40,750 nucleotides of DNA from Gnetum montanum (GCA_015680685.1 MNCI01014167.1:1-40750), one strand, 5' to 3'. Counted from the stretch's first letter, positions 1 through 11,450 are shown. Translations and numbers: made by a program. The notes: generated by a model from the letters alone, not told the origin.

Positions 1-918
1 CCTTGTTGGGATTCTCATTGCTTCCGTTATGTCAAGCATACTTCAGGAGGTGAGTAGGGGTTCTTCATGATCATCTCATTCATGATGTCTATGATGTCTC
101 TATTGTTCCCTACTTTCCCTTCTTTCATGTCCTTGTCCTCTCTCTCGACTCTCTCATCGAAGTCTCTTATTTTTCTTACTTTTATCCTCTCTGTTATGCT
201 CTTGATGGCTATGCCCATAGGTGGAAGGAGAGGGTGAGTGATGAGATGAAGGGAAAGAAGAATGGGAACCATCGCCATGACGATGTTTCCTACCTTCCCA
301 TCGGCTACTACGGCCCCGATCGTGATGACAATCTAAGTGCCCATCCTTATTATGAGTTGTTGTTTCCTCTATGAATAGTTGGTGTTCACGGGGGTTAGAA
401 CCAATGTTATGTATTATTGATTATAGGTTTTGATACCCTACATCCTCACCATCATTAGGAGGGGGAACATCATTTGTTAGAGAACCCGTGATAATGGGCC
501 CATCATCTCCAGGTTTAGTTAGGACGTGTGGGACCTCTTTTCCCTTCAACAATGTATGTTGGCTCTCCTACCTTGAGTCCCTAATATGTTGTAAAGTTGT
601 GGGATGATAAAACCTTGTGTCAAAGTCTACCACAATGTATTCAGCATACAATTCTGCCATGCCAGTCTGTGCCAAAGCACGGAGAAGCATGTTAGGGACT
701 GATCGATCTGGAGGTAACACTATGTTACCAAACAAATCTCTCCAATGCATATGTTCATCTTGATGGAGGATAAAAGTATAATCAGGTATATAATCATTAG
801 GATGAGTATATGTCACTTTGTATTGTTGAGGAACCGGTTGATTTAGGTTATGTGTTTTTGATTGCTGACTATTCTTTGTATGATCCTTAGGTGATGTGCT
901 CTTCTGAGAAGAAGACAT
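1..918 (-). pseudogene. gag N-terminal region of Ath-3, broken
   Basis: The start is the ATG whose reverse complement lies at 916-918, giving a protein beginning MSSSQKSTSPKD. The frame is open for 116 residues to a stop at 568-570. Similar gag-type sequence continues leftward to the window edge, with stops and a polar, Arg/Asp/Glu-rich stretch (for example ESREREDKDMKEGKVG in the reading near 120-190). The segment HPNDYIPDYTFILHQDE, followed by GNIVLPPDRSV, has a clear counterpart in Ath-2 (HPDEYVLDLAFILHQDE, GNIVLPPNRSV). I recognise no named domain here; gag identity comes from its place just after the primer-binding site and from the sister element, where a retrotransposon_gag-like core follows. 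The rest of gag lies outside the window. Confidence 0.7.
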
Positions 919-1038
919 GATGTCTTATAGGTGTGCTAATTACCATTATAAAATTTTTCTATTTTCATTAACCCGAAGTTTCGTTTAGACTCCCAATGGA
1001 GTAATATCGTATGTTCTATTTAGCGCACAAACACTTAG

Positions 1039-1056
1039 TCCCTGGCAACGGCGCCA
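1039..1056 (-). other. Primer-binding site of Ath-3 (tRNA-Asp)
   Basis: The plus strand reads tccctggcaacggcgcca, which matches the 3' end of plant tRNA-Asp including CCA at 17 of 18 positions. Its reverse complement is therefore a minus-strand primer-binding site, four bases inside the LTR that starts at 1061. Primer sites matching tRNA-Asp are known in Athila/Calypso-type elements. Confidence 0.85.
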
Positions 1057-1060
1057 ATGA

Positions 1061-2037
1061 TGAGTGGCGAGGTACCCCTACACTCAACCATATGAAATGA
1101 GCATAGCACACCCGATCCAGTCACACTCCGTAGACTAAATTCCTACACGCCACATGGAACACTTAAGGTTAATCATTCGTTGTCTTCCCAGACTTACTTG
1201 TAGTTGTTACGATGTATTTTTAAGTAAGTCTGAGGTATATGATTTTTATAGCTTTTTATGTTTTTCTCCTATGCTATCGAGGTGAAGGGTTAAGAAACTT
1301 ATTGCTAACTCTAACTAATGACTAAGTCTAAATTACGTAGCATCAGCATCCGTTCCCACTTACCATACACACCCTGAACTGATGCAACCATGTCTATCAA
1401 ATGCTAATCATTGCTGGGATCACCACGCGTAACACACGTGTTTGAAGTGGTCATACTGAGGCACTTAACTAGGAGGAAAGGGTTGAGAGAATCTAATCTA
1501 GCCTAAGTGTGATGAGCAGTTGATTCCTTGACTAACCGTACACATCTTGGTGTATGAATACCATTGGGATTACCAAGTGCATATCCTGGATATGCCACTA
1601 GGTTACCAAGTAGTCACACTTAGATGCTCATAATCAAGTCGTACTCATACCACATTGCAATGAGCAGCCGATTCCTTGATTATCCGTACACATCCTTAGA
1701 TGCTCGTAATCAAGTTGTACTCATTTCGCATTCTAAGAAAAAGCAATAAACAACATTAAATAAAATCATATTCCATGCACTGCAAGGTTTATCCAGGAAG
1801 TTTGCCTTTATTGCTGTACACAACTTGTGTTCACGTACAATGTTGCTCGAATAAAGATCCATTCACTTTAGGACTCCTACTGCGGGCACATGGAAAATAT
1901 TCTATCTCTAGTGTGATCAATCTACCAGAGTTTCCCTACTTCTAACCTAGGATGAGGAAATAAGGGAGATTTGCATCTGATTTATAGACTTGGCAGTAGA
2001 CCACGATATTGTGGCCTATGCAAATCACGTCTCATCA
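1061..2037 (-). repeat. 5' LTR of Ath-3
   Basis: In plus orientation the LTR runs from tgagtggcgaggtacc to ctcatca, i.e. TG...CA on the minus strand. It aligns piecewise with the Ath-2 LTRs: the tgagtgg-aggtacccct end, the cttcccag-cttgtgg segment, the ggcacttggaaaatattct segment and the tttatag TATA region. At 977 bp it is longer than the Ath-2 LTRs (about 850 bp), partly because of an internal duplication at 1511-1724. A likely TATA box, ctataaa on the minus strand, lies at 1981-1987. Confidence 0.8.
1511..1724. repeat. Internal duplication in the Ath-3 LTR
   Basis: Two segments occur twice. One contains gagcag, gattccttga and ccgtacacatc (1511-1546 and 1660-1695). The other contains tagatgctc, aatcaagt and gtactcat (1621-1648 and 1697-1724). 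The unit is therefore duplicated at a spacing of roughly 75-150 bp, with some divergence. The Ath-2 LTRs do not show it. Confidence 0.7.
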
Positions 2038-4366
2038 AAGAGGATCCATGTAAACATGCAGAGATTGATTTTTAGGGCGTACTAAGTTTCTCTCGTCAAG
2101 AACCAATTTCCCTTGATCAATCATCCTTTAGATGTCATCTTTTAATGTCATGCAGTAATCCGTATCATGACCACATTGTTGATGGTAGTCACAGAACCTC
2201 TCCATTCTAAAATTCTTAGGAATTGGTGGCTCATTAGGCAAGGCCAAGGAGGGGTTCCTACAAAGTTCACAATACCGTTGATGTTTTTTGATTCCCTCCT
2301 CTGACATCTACTTGTGTGGGATATACCTTATTGCTAGTAATTGCTTCAGAAATTTTGAAGGTTTGACGAGTAGTGGGGTATACTTAGAGTGATCTTTAAG
2401 CTCAAAGTTTGGCTTAGGCGGTGTGGGTGCTTCAGAAGCAAATGTGGAGGGTTGAGGTGCGTTGCCTTGTTTGGGAATGGGGTTAGCTGCTGCTACAGCT
2501 GCCTTCTTGTTGTTTTTGTTGTTGTTGTTGGGCTTGGCTTCGTTCACCACAGCGGCCACCATGGCTATTGCAACCTTACCCTTGTCCTTCTTTGCAAATG
2601 TGTTCTTGTATGCAACATAAGTTGGATCTTTACTTGCCTCAGCCATGTCTTGTATGCTCTTAGTTTGGGCGAAAGCCTGACTAAGAGTCTAGGGAGTGAG
2701 GTAGTACAACTTGGACTTGATGAAGTCATTCACTGCACCCTTAAAGACTACCAACAAATGGGCCTCCGTGATGGGCTCGGGGATCTCATTAAGGACAGCA
2801 CTCCACCACTGGATGAACTTCTGGACTAGCTCCATTTGATCTTTCTTCACACTCATTAATTGATCCAGTGTAACTTTTAGTCTCAAGTTGTACTTGAAAC
2901 ACATTACAAATTGGGTCAGGAGCTCCTCTAAGGTTGAGATGGAGGAGCATGGAAGCACACGGTACTAGTCTAGGGCTTTTCCCATCAGAGACATAGCAAA
3001 GATGCAAATGATTGTATGCGGCCATTATTATAGAAGAAGAGACTCAGATCTGAAAGTGACAAGATGGACGTTGGGATCATCCTCCCCATTGTATTTCGTG
3101 AAGTGGAAAAGTGGCATCATAGGGTGTAAAGTCAGTGTGGGGACTACCAGGCTGATGGGATCATCCTGATAGAAGTCCATGACTTGTACCATATTAGAAC
3201 TAGTAGTCTTGAGGCATTTAATTTCCTTAGTAAGTGTCTAGATAAGCTGGAACACTTGATCCAAACCCGGGGATGATGTAGATGATTGGGGAGTTGCTCT
3301 ATGGCGTGGCAAGGGAAACAATGTGACCCATAGGTGGTGCCATTGGGATGGCCCCTATGAAGGATGCTGCTTGTGCTATCCACCATCCAGTAGGTGGTGC
3401 TATTGGAGCAATAGCCGCTGATTGTGCTACCATGTAAGCCATTTGTGCGGCCAATGGGACAACCCATGGTCCCGCACTTGGTTGTACCGTCTACGGGACC
3501 TGGTAGGTTTGATGAAAAGCGTAGTGAGACATTTGCGACAGTTGTGGAACAAGAGGAGAGGAAAATGGGGTCCACCTTATGGATGAGCCTGGGCCCTCCG
3601 CTAATGGTGGGATAGGTGTAGACACAGGGATGGAGGTAGAAACTGCATGCCATTACAAGGTAGGTACAATCTGAACATATGGTAGAGTAGCCATGATGGA
3701 TATGTGATATGCTGAGGAAACAGGTTGGGGAATAGTTTGCAGTGGGGTAGTGGCTAAGAATGAGATAGGGGAGTAGGCGTGTTGATACGTCGAGGGCATG
3801 GCATGGCTACCTGTTGCCAATGTAATCATGGGTTGCGATGGTGTGAACATGATCATAAAGGAAGCAGTCGTAGAGAGAGGGTTTGTCTAGAAAGATGGAG
3901 TAGGAGGGATAGTGATAGGGTTAGTTTGACCTCCACCCTCGGATTGGGAGTCTAGCTCCTCTTGCTCATCTTGGAACATCTCATCATGATGAGACGCTAT
4001 GTCTCATGGCTCCTGAGGCCTAGTGACCACTACCAGCTGATCTATGAGCCACTGATGTATCTACATCAAAGGAATGGAAATGCTAAGAGTGGGAAGAAAT
4101 TCCCTCCTATTATAGTAAGCGAACTCAAAGGCACGTTTGTCCTCGAGTTGTTGTGTATCTAAGGGTAGGTTCACCTAAACCTTAGCACAGAGGAAGCTAT
4201 ACTACTCGTATTGCTGAGCTAAGCCCTCAGGTCCTTGATTTTGAATCCTGAGAGATCAACATGGCCCCAGCACTGGGCTGGGCAGCTGCTCAGTACCTAT
4301 GATGCCTTGAACCGAGAGGGGGACCTCAATGTTAGAGGTAGTAGCTATTGTGCTTAAGGAAATCAT
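2038..4366 (-). pseudogene. gag of Tat-1, broken
   Basis: The likely start is the minus-strand ATG at 4366-4364 (MISLSTIATTSNIEV...), matching the Tat-2 gag start at 16909. A Pro/Thr/Ala-rich region follows (about 4250-3150). Then comes the gag core: STLEELLTQF, LDQLMSV, VQKFIQWWSA and EAHLLVVFKGAVNDFIKSKL between about 2960 and 2689, the pattern of the plant retrotransposon_gag family (PF03732). Next is an Asn/Lys/Ala-rich linker (about 2646-2308) partly encoded by a gtt/ttg repeat at 2507-2532. The last part has a Cys/His cluster (CEFC, CDYHQQCGHDTDYC; about 2275-2150). Several frameshifts and stops break it, and Ath-3 removes the end. Confidence 0.8.
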
Positions 4367-4610
4367 TTTTTGTAAAACTGAAAGGGCTTACAAACAAGAA
4401 AACAAAGAGGTCAAGCAGCTATAGGAGGCTTTCTATCCTGCAGGATTCCAGAGGAACTGTTGGAGTGATCGATCTGCATCACACGATGAGTAAACAACCG
4501 CAAAAGGGTATCACATTTACGCTTGTGCGTGACGGGGTATAGAACACAAGCAGGACTACCATGAAACATGGAAAAGGCACCAAAAGGCCCTTCTTCTAAC
4601 ACAAGAAAAC
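4367..4610 (-). other. 5' leader and presumed primer site of Tat-1
   Basis: This is untranslated leader between the LTR and gag on the minus strand. Just inside the LTR it reads gttttcttgtgttagaagaa, then gggccttttggtgcc. The equivalent Tat-2 sequence at 16230 reads gttttctggcactagaagg. The shared tggcnctagaaggagggcc core is where a primer-binding site belongs, but I could not name the tRNA. Only one copy of the leader repeat unit is present, against about four in Tat-2. Confidence 0.6.
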
Positions 4611-6296
4611 TATAGCAACTGAAAATGATAGCAGCTAGAAACACCGAGAGGTTATCGGGTGAATAGTCTTAACCCCGAATCCATGTGAGGGCCATGCTGA
4701 ATTAAAAACAAAAATGGGGCACCCTGAACAGTTTGGTCAATCAAATAGGGACTTAGTTGGTGTCACTAAACCTTTCATAAATGTGTAATGCAGAGGTGAT
4801 GTTTGTAATGTAATATAAAAATTAATAAATGCAACGAAGTGAAAAATAATGTAAAATTCAAAAATAATGAGCAGGAATGTAATGTGAGCTAGAGTTAGAA
4901 AAATGCACCACCTCAAGACTGCAACTTTACTTTGTTGAAGTGGATACAATTGGTTGCATAAAACTAGGAAGCACAGAGATCCCAAAGGTAACTAGGAAAT
5001 TCAAAGTGGGCCAATTATATTCTTGAACATGGACTCAAACACTAACAATGCAAAGTGCTACAAAGATAGTAGAAAAGAGCTAACAGAATGCCAAGTAAAA
5101 TGCCAACTAGTTAGTTTTTCCAACTAAAATTTTTCCAACAACCCAAAAATTTGCCAACCCTTTGATCATTTCTCGGTGGGGTATTTATAGGGCCAAGAGC
5201 ATGTGAGAAATGCGGTTTGGATGCAACATGTCTTGGACCTGCAAGATGCTAACGTGTTCGTGCTACATGAACATGCAAAGCTGATTGACAAGCCCGCCAT
5301 GCTACAATCATGCTATCAAAATTGGAGATGCTGAAATCAAATATGCAAAAAATGCAAATGAAGAATGAGGCACACTAGAGTAGCATAGCTTCCTGCTATG
5401 TTGTGCTACACTATGTAGCATAGCACAGCGTAGCCACCAATTTGAAAAAGAAATTTTTGTTGACCTTTGAATTGTTCTCTCTTGGTTTTGCATCTTTGCT
5501 ATGCTATGCTATGTTATGTAGCATAGCATAGCGTAGCATAGTGTAGTAGGAGGCTTCATCTGCAACTTATGTTAAAGTTGTAAATGTTTTCTTAAAGCTT
5601 GATTATGCTAACAATTACAAATTTGGCCTTCTATGAAGAAAGATCTATGAACTTGCTAAACTTGTACTTTGAGAGGCTTATTTCTGCTCTTGAATCATCA
5701 CTACGCATGCAATGCTATGTAGCATAGAACAACGTAGTAGCCAATGTATCCTGCTTTCTGTTCAATCCACCACTTTCTGATAAAAAGTTTTGCTAAGGAC
5801 TTGGAAGTTGAACAAGGCAACTAGTTTTGAAGGCCAAAGTGCCTGTCGAGCACAATTGGAATCACTAGGTAAGCTAGGCCTTTCTGTCTTACCTTTGCTA
5901 TGCTACATAGCATAGCATAGCATAGCACTTTATTCTGCAACAATTTGGTTGCCTGAGAAACTATCTTCTAAGGCCTACTATGCTACATAGCGTAGTGTAG
6001 CGTAGCAAACTTTCTCACTAGAAAACTTGCTGTTTCGCACATCCTAAGCACCACCAACAAATCCTAGCATGTTTTCTGAGTAAACTATCAACCAGATGAA
6101 TTACCCAAGTGGGTAGGCTAGAGAGTCTATCAGGCCTATCAACACTGGGAGTGGAAAATTTTCTGAACTGGATAGTCCAAACTTAGAGCATCTATTTCTT
6201 GTCAAACCATCATGAGGCTACACTTGTGGAAATTTTTACCTCATTTCCAGAACCCTGGCAAAGCAAGAGTTCCTTGAAATTTTTTGGGGTGTTTTA
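4611..6296 (-). repeat. 5' LTR of Tat-1
   Basis: This 1.69 kb LTR corresponds to the 1.6 kb Tat-2 LTRs. On the minus strand it begins taaaacaccccaaaaaat (Tat-2: tgaaacaccccaaaaaat), includes ttcagaaaattttc, then clusters of gctatgctacatagcatagc palindromes at about 5386-6010. It ends in an AT-rich part before the leader. A TATA box (ctataaatac on the minus strand) lies at 5181-5190, as in Tat-2. The flank at 6297-6301 (gtaat) would be one half of the target-site duplication. Confidence 0.8.
5181..5190 (-). promoter_or_regulatory. TATA box of the Tat-1 LTR
   Basis: The minus strand reads ctataaatac in the same context (tggccctataaatacccc) as the Tat-2 LTRs, where it reads tggtcctataaatac. Conservation in all three LTRs supports it as the core promoter. 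Confidence 0.65.
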
Positions 6297-8620
6297 GTAA
6301 TGCCCCTATAACATTTCAATGCTTAGTCCTTAGTATCTTTCAATAGTAGATTGACAATGGTGTTGAAGTCTTCATGGATGACTTTTCTACCTATGGAGCT
6401 ACATTTGAGCAAGCCTTGGACCACTTGGAGCAGGTATTAAAGAGATGTGTTGAAACAAACTTGCAACTCAACTAGCAAAAGAGCCATCTCATGATCCAAA
6501 AAGGCATTGTGTTAGGGCACTGAATTTCCCAAAAAGGGATTGAGGTAGATCCAGAAAAGATAAGGGTCATCCAAAGGATAACACATCAACCAAAGACCGT
6601 TAAAGATGCTTGGTCATTCCTTGGACACACTGGCTACTACCGACGATTCGTAGAGAATTTCTTTAAGATCACAAAATTTATGGTAGAGCTTACAAAGAAG
6701 GTTGCACCTTTCATCTAAACTAAGGAATGTAAACATGCATTCCATCAATTAAAAGAGAAACTCATCAAAACACCAATCCTACAAGCACCAGATTAGTCCA
6801 AACCCTTCCACATCATGATGGATGCTTCTAACTATGCCTTTGGAGCAATGCTCATGTAGATGGATAATAAGAAACATCCATACTATATCCACTACATGAT
6901 CTAAAGCATTGTGGGAGCACAATTAAATTACACCACCATGGAGAATAAACTAATGAAAGTGGTGTATGCTCTTGAAAAGTTTAGGCACTATGTGCTTGGT
7001 TACAAAGTATTTGTGTACATGAGCCATAGTGCAATCTACTTCCTCATGAACAAGTCGATGATGAGTCCTCATGTCATACAGTGGCTCATCATCTTGTAAG
7101 AATTTGATCTCATAATGGTAGATAGAAAAGGGACCAAGAATGTGGTTGCTAACCACCTCTCTCACTTAAGATGGGATAATAAAGAGGAGGAGAGCCTACT
7201 CTCTGATCAATTTCCAAACGAACTCCTCTTTATAGAAGCAATAAGTGAACAAACACCCATAGAAACAACATGGTACAATGAAATCCTCACCTATCTTCTC
7301 ACTCAAGAGATGCCACAAGATTTGGATTTTAGAAAGAAGCAACAATTTCTTCATAAAGTTAAATATTTCATCAAAATTAGTGGACACCTTTACAAGGTGT
7401 CTGCTAATGGCCTAATTTGTTAGTGTCTCCTTGATGAAGATCAATTGTGCACTCTCCAAGATGCTCACAAAGGATGTTGCATAGGCCACTATGCAAGGAG
7501 ATGCATAACCATAAAATCTTGATGGTAGGATAGTATTGGCCTACAATCTTTAGGAATTCCCCCTAGCTTGTCAAGTCTTGTAAACATTATCAATGAGATG
7601 AGGTGATGATAGCTCACATGCAAGGTCCTAAACAGTGGATTCAACCACTGGAACCTTTTGACATATGGGACGTTGACTTCATGGGTCCCATCACATCCAT
7701 GTTCAATGAAAAGGCATATATTATAGTAGTAGTTGACTACTGCACAAAATAAATAGAAGCAATAGCTATTACAAATTGTATATCATCCACTGCTACAAGA
7801 TTCATACAACAAAATATTGTAAATAGGTTTGGGGTGCCACATTCACTAATTTTTGACAATGGAACTCATTTCATAGGTGCCACTTTTACAAAATTAATGC
7901 AATTCTTAGGGGTTGAATATGAATTAACAACACCCTATCACCCCCCAATCCAATGGTCAAGTAGAGGTAACCAACCGAGAGATTACAAAAATACTAACGT
8001 GAACCATTAGTAAATATAGAAAGGATTGGAGTACAAAGCTTAACAATGCTCTCTGTGCTTATTGATCAACTTGAAAACTTTTTATTGGCTATTCTCCCTA
8101 TGAGTTAATGTACAAGAAACTTCTAATGCTCCTGATTTAGTTTGAGCTTTGTATACACTCAACAGCCTATGATCTAAATCTTCAACTAAGTCTAGCATAG
8201 AAAGAAAGATTGATCAACCTAAATGTGTTAGATGAAAACTAATTAGTCGTCCTATCCTTGAATGAGGTGAACAAGGAATTCAACAAGCAATGTCATGACC
8301 TTAGAATCAAGAAAGTAAAACTTCAACTAGGAGATAAGGTTCTCTATTGGAACCCCACACATGTACCCCAAAAGGAAAAATTTCAAACATTATAGAAGGG
8401 ACCTTATATAATTGATTAAACCTTTCCCTCTAGGGCCATGTTGATCTACAAGCTTAAAAGCCAAAATAAAAAGTAGTTGGTCAACATCCAATAAGTAAAG
8501 CCTTTCCTTGAATCAAGACCAACTAGTGCAACTATCACCTCAAGGGATGGACAACCACGTTCCATTTTTCAGATATCCTTCTTCTAACTTAGTCATGGGA
8601 GATATGGCCATCAGTGCTAA
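6297..8620 (+). pseudogene. pol of Ath-1: RT (C-terminal half), RNase H, integrase; broken
   Basis: The sequence enters in the RT palm at NAPITFQ. It then has the catalytic motif VEVFMDDFSTYG (about 6359-6394), VLKRCVETNL, and the RT end SFLGHTGYYRRFVENFFKI. RNase H follows (about 6800-7150) with DASNYAFGAML, AQLNYTTMENKLMKVVYALEKFRHYV and KGTKNVVANHLSHL, very close to the Athila pattern. Integrase (about 7380-8620) keeps two catalytic Asp residues, in DVDFMGPI and FDNGTHF. The third, Glu in GQVEVTNRE, is put out of frame by one extra C in the run at 7941-7946. The C-terminal part (LGDKVLYWNP, KGPYIID) ends at 8620. Numerous stops of TAG/TAA type sit where Gln or Trp is expected. Non-functional. 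Confidence 0.85.
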
Positions 8621-10720
8621 ACATCAATATGACTTCTCAATTTTTGTACTTTTTTATTTTTCAGATTTTTGATTTTACAAGTTATTTATTTTACAAATTT
8701 TTGGATTTTCAAAATTCTTTCTAATTTTACACCATTGTTAGTACTTTTGAATCTTTCTTGATTACTTTACACTTTCTTATATATTTTACTTTGTTTTGTT
8801 TTGTTCAAATGTGATATTTCCTTATTTTTTCTAATAAAATTACTTTATTATCATAGGACACATTGTTGTTATTGCTGAGTACTAATAATGGTTTGTGCTT
8901 AATGTTGTGATTGTCAATGTTTGGTTTCTATTTTTTAATTCTAATGTCTGATGACTTTGACATGGTTTATTTTTCACGGAACAGGTAGTGATTCCACATC
9001 ATCCACCCATCCAATGAACTTTATGGTTTTCCTTATTCTGGGAATTTGAGGTCCCTTCCATTAAAGAAATTTTTAATCAATTGGTGACACTAGTAGTTCC
9101 ATCATTAGGAGGGATTCAAAGGTTTGAAAAAGGTGTAACTTCAAGGGGACTCAATACTCTTTGTACCCTTCTACTTGCTTTAGTGCTTGAGTGTTTTTTC
9201 ATGAACTTCTTACCATTCCATACCACCCACTAATAAGAAGTTAAATAAGTCTTTGCATGGTGTGGTTTTCATCCAAAAAAATGATGGAAATTCAAGGCAC
9301 ACCCCTTAGATATAAATAATTCCTTTCATGGTGTGGTTCCCATTTCAAAAAAAACCATGGGAATTTGAAGCACACCCCTTAGACAAATAAATGAACTACA
9401 AGCACTAGTTATGGGACTCGAACGGCATGCACCTATGCCTAAAGGTCCCCTGTAACTAAGGCCCTCTCTCTCTTACTTTCTACTTTTCTTTCTTCTTGTT
9501 AAGAAATGGTGGTGGTTTTTTGGAAGTACTCTTGTGTCTCAAATGAGTGGATCGGTATTAGAGTGGTGATGTGAAGTCACTAAAAGTGTTTGGTTTTGGT
9601 TTGAACTAAGGATGGATCTTCTTAGGTCATTTTAACCACAAATTCCACAAGGGACTTCTTATGACCTTAATTTGAAACTCCATTCCACCTTCTCTATCAT
9701 CCATCCATACTACCATAACTCACCTCACTGCCATGTTCTATGTTATGCTTTATGTCTTGGTCTAATGTGTTTGGATTCTTGAGTAGATTCTTTTTGGTTG
9801 GTCCTTAACTTTTTATGATCATTAATTGATTGTGGGGCTAATGAACTCTTCAGTTGAGGTTATGCAAGGACAAAAAGGTCATGAGCCTACTATGGGGAAG
9901 ACCCACATACATAGCTCTTGGTTTGGTTAGTTAACGTTCCTTACCTTTAAAATTGCAACAATCCTATCTTTTGCATATTCCATTGGGTATTCCACTCAGT
10001 GCTCCTTAACCTTTTATTTCATTCATCCCCCAAATTAATTTTTCTTCATTTTTCCAAATTTATAAGCTTCAACATCCTCTTCTCATGTTTTTATACTGTT
10101 CTTGGCATTTTAAGATTTCATTTGATACCAATTTCACTCAAAACTCCTATTTTTCTAGTTTGACTAAAGTCAATGGTGGTCAATAGCTACGTTGATGTAG
10201 CCAACCACATTGCTGAGGCCCCATCAACGAGGCCTCATTAATGCAACACAAAAATCCTATATATACTGCTAAACACTTTGTAATTTTTTGTCATTTTCTT
10301 ATAACACATGGGGAGTTTTTGTAATTTTTCAGAGCTCAAAACCTTCTAGGGCCCATAACTTCCCAATCATTTGTCCAAATCACTTTTTGTTTCAAGCTTG
10401 CACTTATTGAAGTTAAAATCTTTATCGTGAGGGCCACAAACCTTAAGGTTTCTAATGAAAATTTTTGAAACTTTTTTTAACTCCCCAAAAGGATTAATAA
10501 CCTTAACAACATATAAACATCAACCTTTTCGATAGTTAACCCTTCCAACACCCTCCAAAATTATTTATTAATGATAACACATAAATAAATATTAATTGAA
10601 ATAATTAAATCTACCATAATCAAAACTTAGCCAAGTGTAACTATCCTTAAGAGATAAAGGTATCCTAATTGCTTTAAGTTACACAATGATTGCTAACCCA
10701 TGGTCTCATTATGATTAGAG
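8621..10720 (+). other. Gene-free region between pol and the 3' ORF of Ath-1
   Basis: About 2.1 kb of AT-rich sequence without a coding frame I can support. Parts align with the Ath-2 region 12305-14240 read on the minus strand (for example ccacatcatccacccatcc followed by ctatggttttcctt, and aattggtgac). It is therefore an inherited internal part of the family, not a separate insertion. Near 10188-10250 it contains atcaacgaggcctcatt-type words related to the start of the Ath-1 LTR. Confidence 0.6.
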
Positions 10721-11450
10721 ATGACACCAAAATAGAAATTTCCATAGGAAGGTGAACCCTCTCAACCATGGGAGAAGTGGCCCAAAGCTAGAAGGGGCCA
10801 ACAAGAACAAGCCCAAGAACTGCCAAAAGCAACCCATGCAATGGGACCTCTTCATGAGGAGCATAAAGTGGAATCTATCTAAAAAATTCTAGAAGAAGTG
10901 TCGACTGAACAATCACAGTGAGGAGAAGTGCCTGGACCCATGCCAAGGCTTGAGGTCACTTTGACTCAAGCCTATCTTGACATCATCAGGTCCTGAGAGA
11001 CCCAACAATTAATTCTTCAAGAGATCAACTTTAGGACATTCCTTAAGAAGTCTCCATTGGATGTCAAGACTCAGTTGCAAACCTCTCCCATGTGGCTAGT
11101 AATCACATACAGTGGGGAATGGTACATGGAAGAGAAATATCTCTTTTGGAGTAATAGAAGGTTGGGGTCTGTTATAAAAATCAAGGACATTCAAGTGTCT
11201 TACTCGGTAGAAGCTATTGCACAGGCACTTCGATTACCTAACACTGGAACATAGCTAGTAGAACTATCCATGAAAGGCAATCTTGAGGCAAGAGGGAGTG
11301 GACCTAGTGATGCTATGAGGTTTATTGTAAGGTGTATGATGTGCTCACACCAATGAAGCAAATTTATTTCAAAATCACAGCCTACCATCTCAATCCAACA
11401 TGGAGGCCAAGCAAGGTGACTACCTTCTCTACCTAAGCATGCATTATTAA
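10721..11450 (+). pseudogene. 3' ORF of Ath-1, first part
   Basis: The probable start is ATG 10721, in frame with the long open segment at 11057-11254; the stops between are TAG/TAA/TGA changes at likely Gln or Arg codons. The polar, Gln/Glu-rich N-terminus leads to a segment with MWLVITYSGEWYMEEKYLFW and SVEAIAQALRLPN. A shift of frame near 11330-11360 is needed to reach KITAYHLNPTWRPSKV. The layout (a W/Y-rich block, a SVEAIAQAL-like helix, then a YHLNP block leading into INLPQLI after the insertion) resembles the 'putative plant transposon protein' domain found in plant retroelement-derived ORFs. The resemblance is from pattern memory, not a search. Function unknown. Ath-2 interrupts it after 11450. 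Confidence 0.6.

Larger units (their letters stand above)
1..2037 (-). mobile_element. Ath-3: Athila-like LTR retrotransposon, 5' end only
   Basis: This is the 5' part of a minus-strand Ty3/gypsy element that runs off the left edge. Reading leftward it has a 5' LTR (1061-2037), a primer-binding site (1039-1056) and the start of gag (from 918). The LTR and the gag N-terminus match those of Ath-2 at 30038-30887 and below 29880, so both belong to one family. It interrupts the gag of Tat-1: Tat-1 coding sequence resumes at 2038. The five bases after the LTR (2038-2042, aagag) should be one half of a target-site duplication whose partner lies outside the window. The Athila assignment rests on the tRNA-Asp primer site and on the pol genes of sister copies. 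Confidence 0.8.
2038..6296 (-). mobile_element. Tat-1: Tat/Ogre-like LTR retrotransposon, 5' half
   Basis: This minus-strand element has a 5' LTR (4611-6296), a leader (4367-4610) and gag (4366 down to 2038), where Ath-3 cuts it. Its LTR, leader and gag each match Tat-2 (14620-18600), so the two are one family. It sits inside the reverse transcriptase of Ath-1, whose coding sequence resumes at 6297 in the NAPxTFQ region. The terminal LTR dinucleotides have decayed (TA for TG and for CA). Pol and the 3' LTR must lie left of Ath-3, outside the window. The lineage call rests on Tat-2, which carries the second RNase H typical of Tat elements. Confidence 0.8.

Noticed and set aside
1038-1056. Possible tRNA-Asp gene fragment
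   Set aside because: Only the last 18 bases and CCA match; plant nuclear tRNA genes do not encode CCA. The position next to an LTR makes it a primer-binding site.
2389-2829. Plus-strand reading frame of 146 residues
   Set aside because: It is antisense to the Tat-1 gag, which has family support on the other strand.
3144-3653. Long minus-strand reading frame of 169 residues
   Set aside because: It lies in the Tat-1 gag region but out of the frame that aligns with Tat-2 gag; the composition is low-grade and no family is recognisable.
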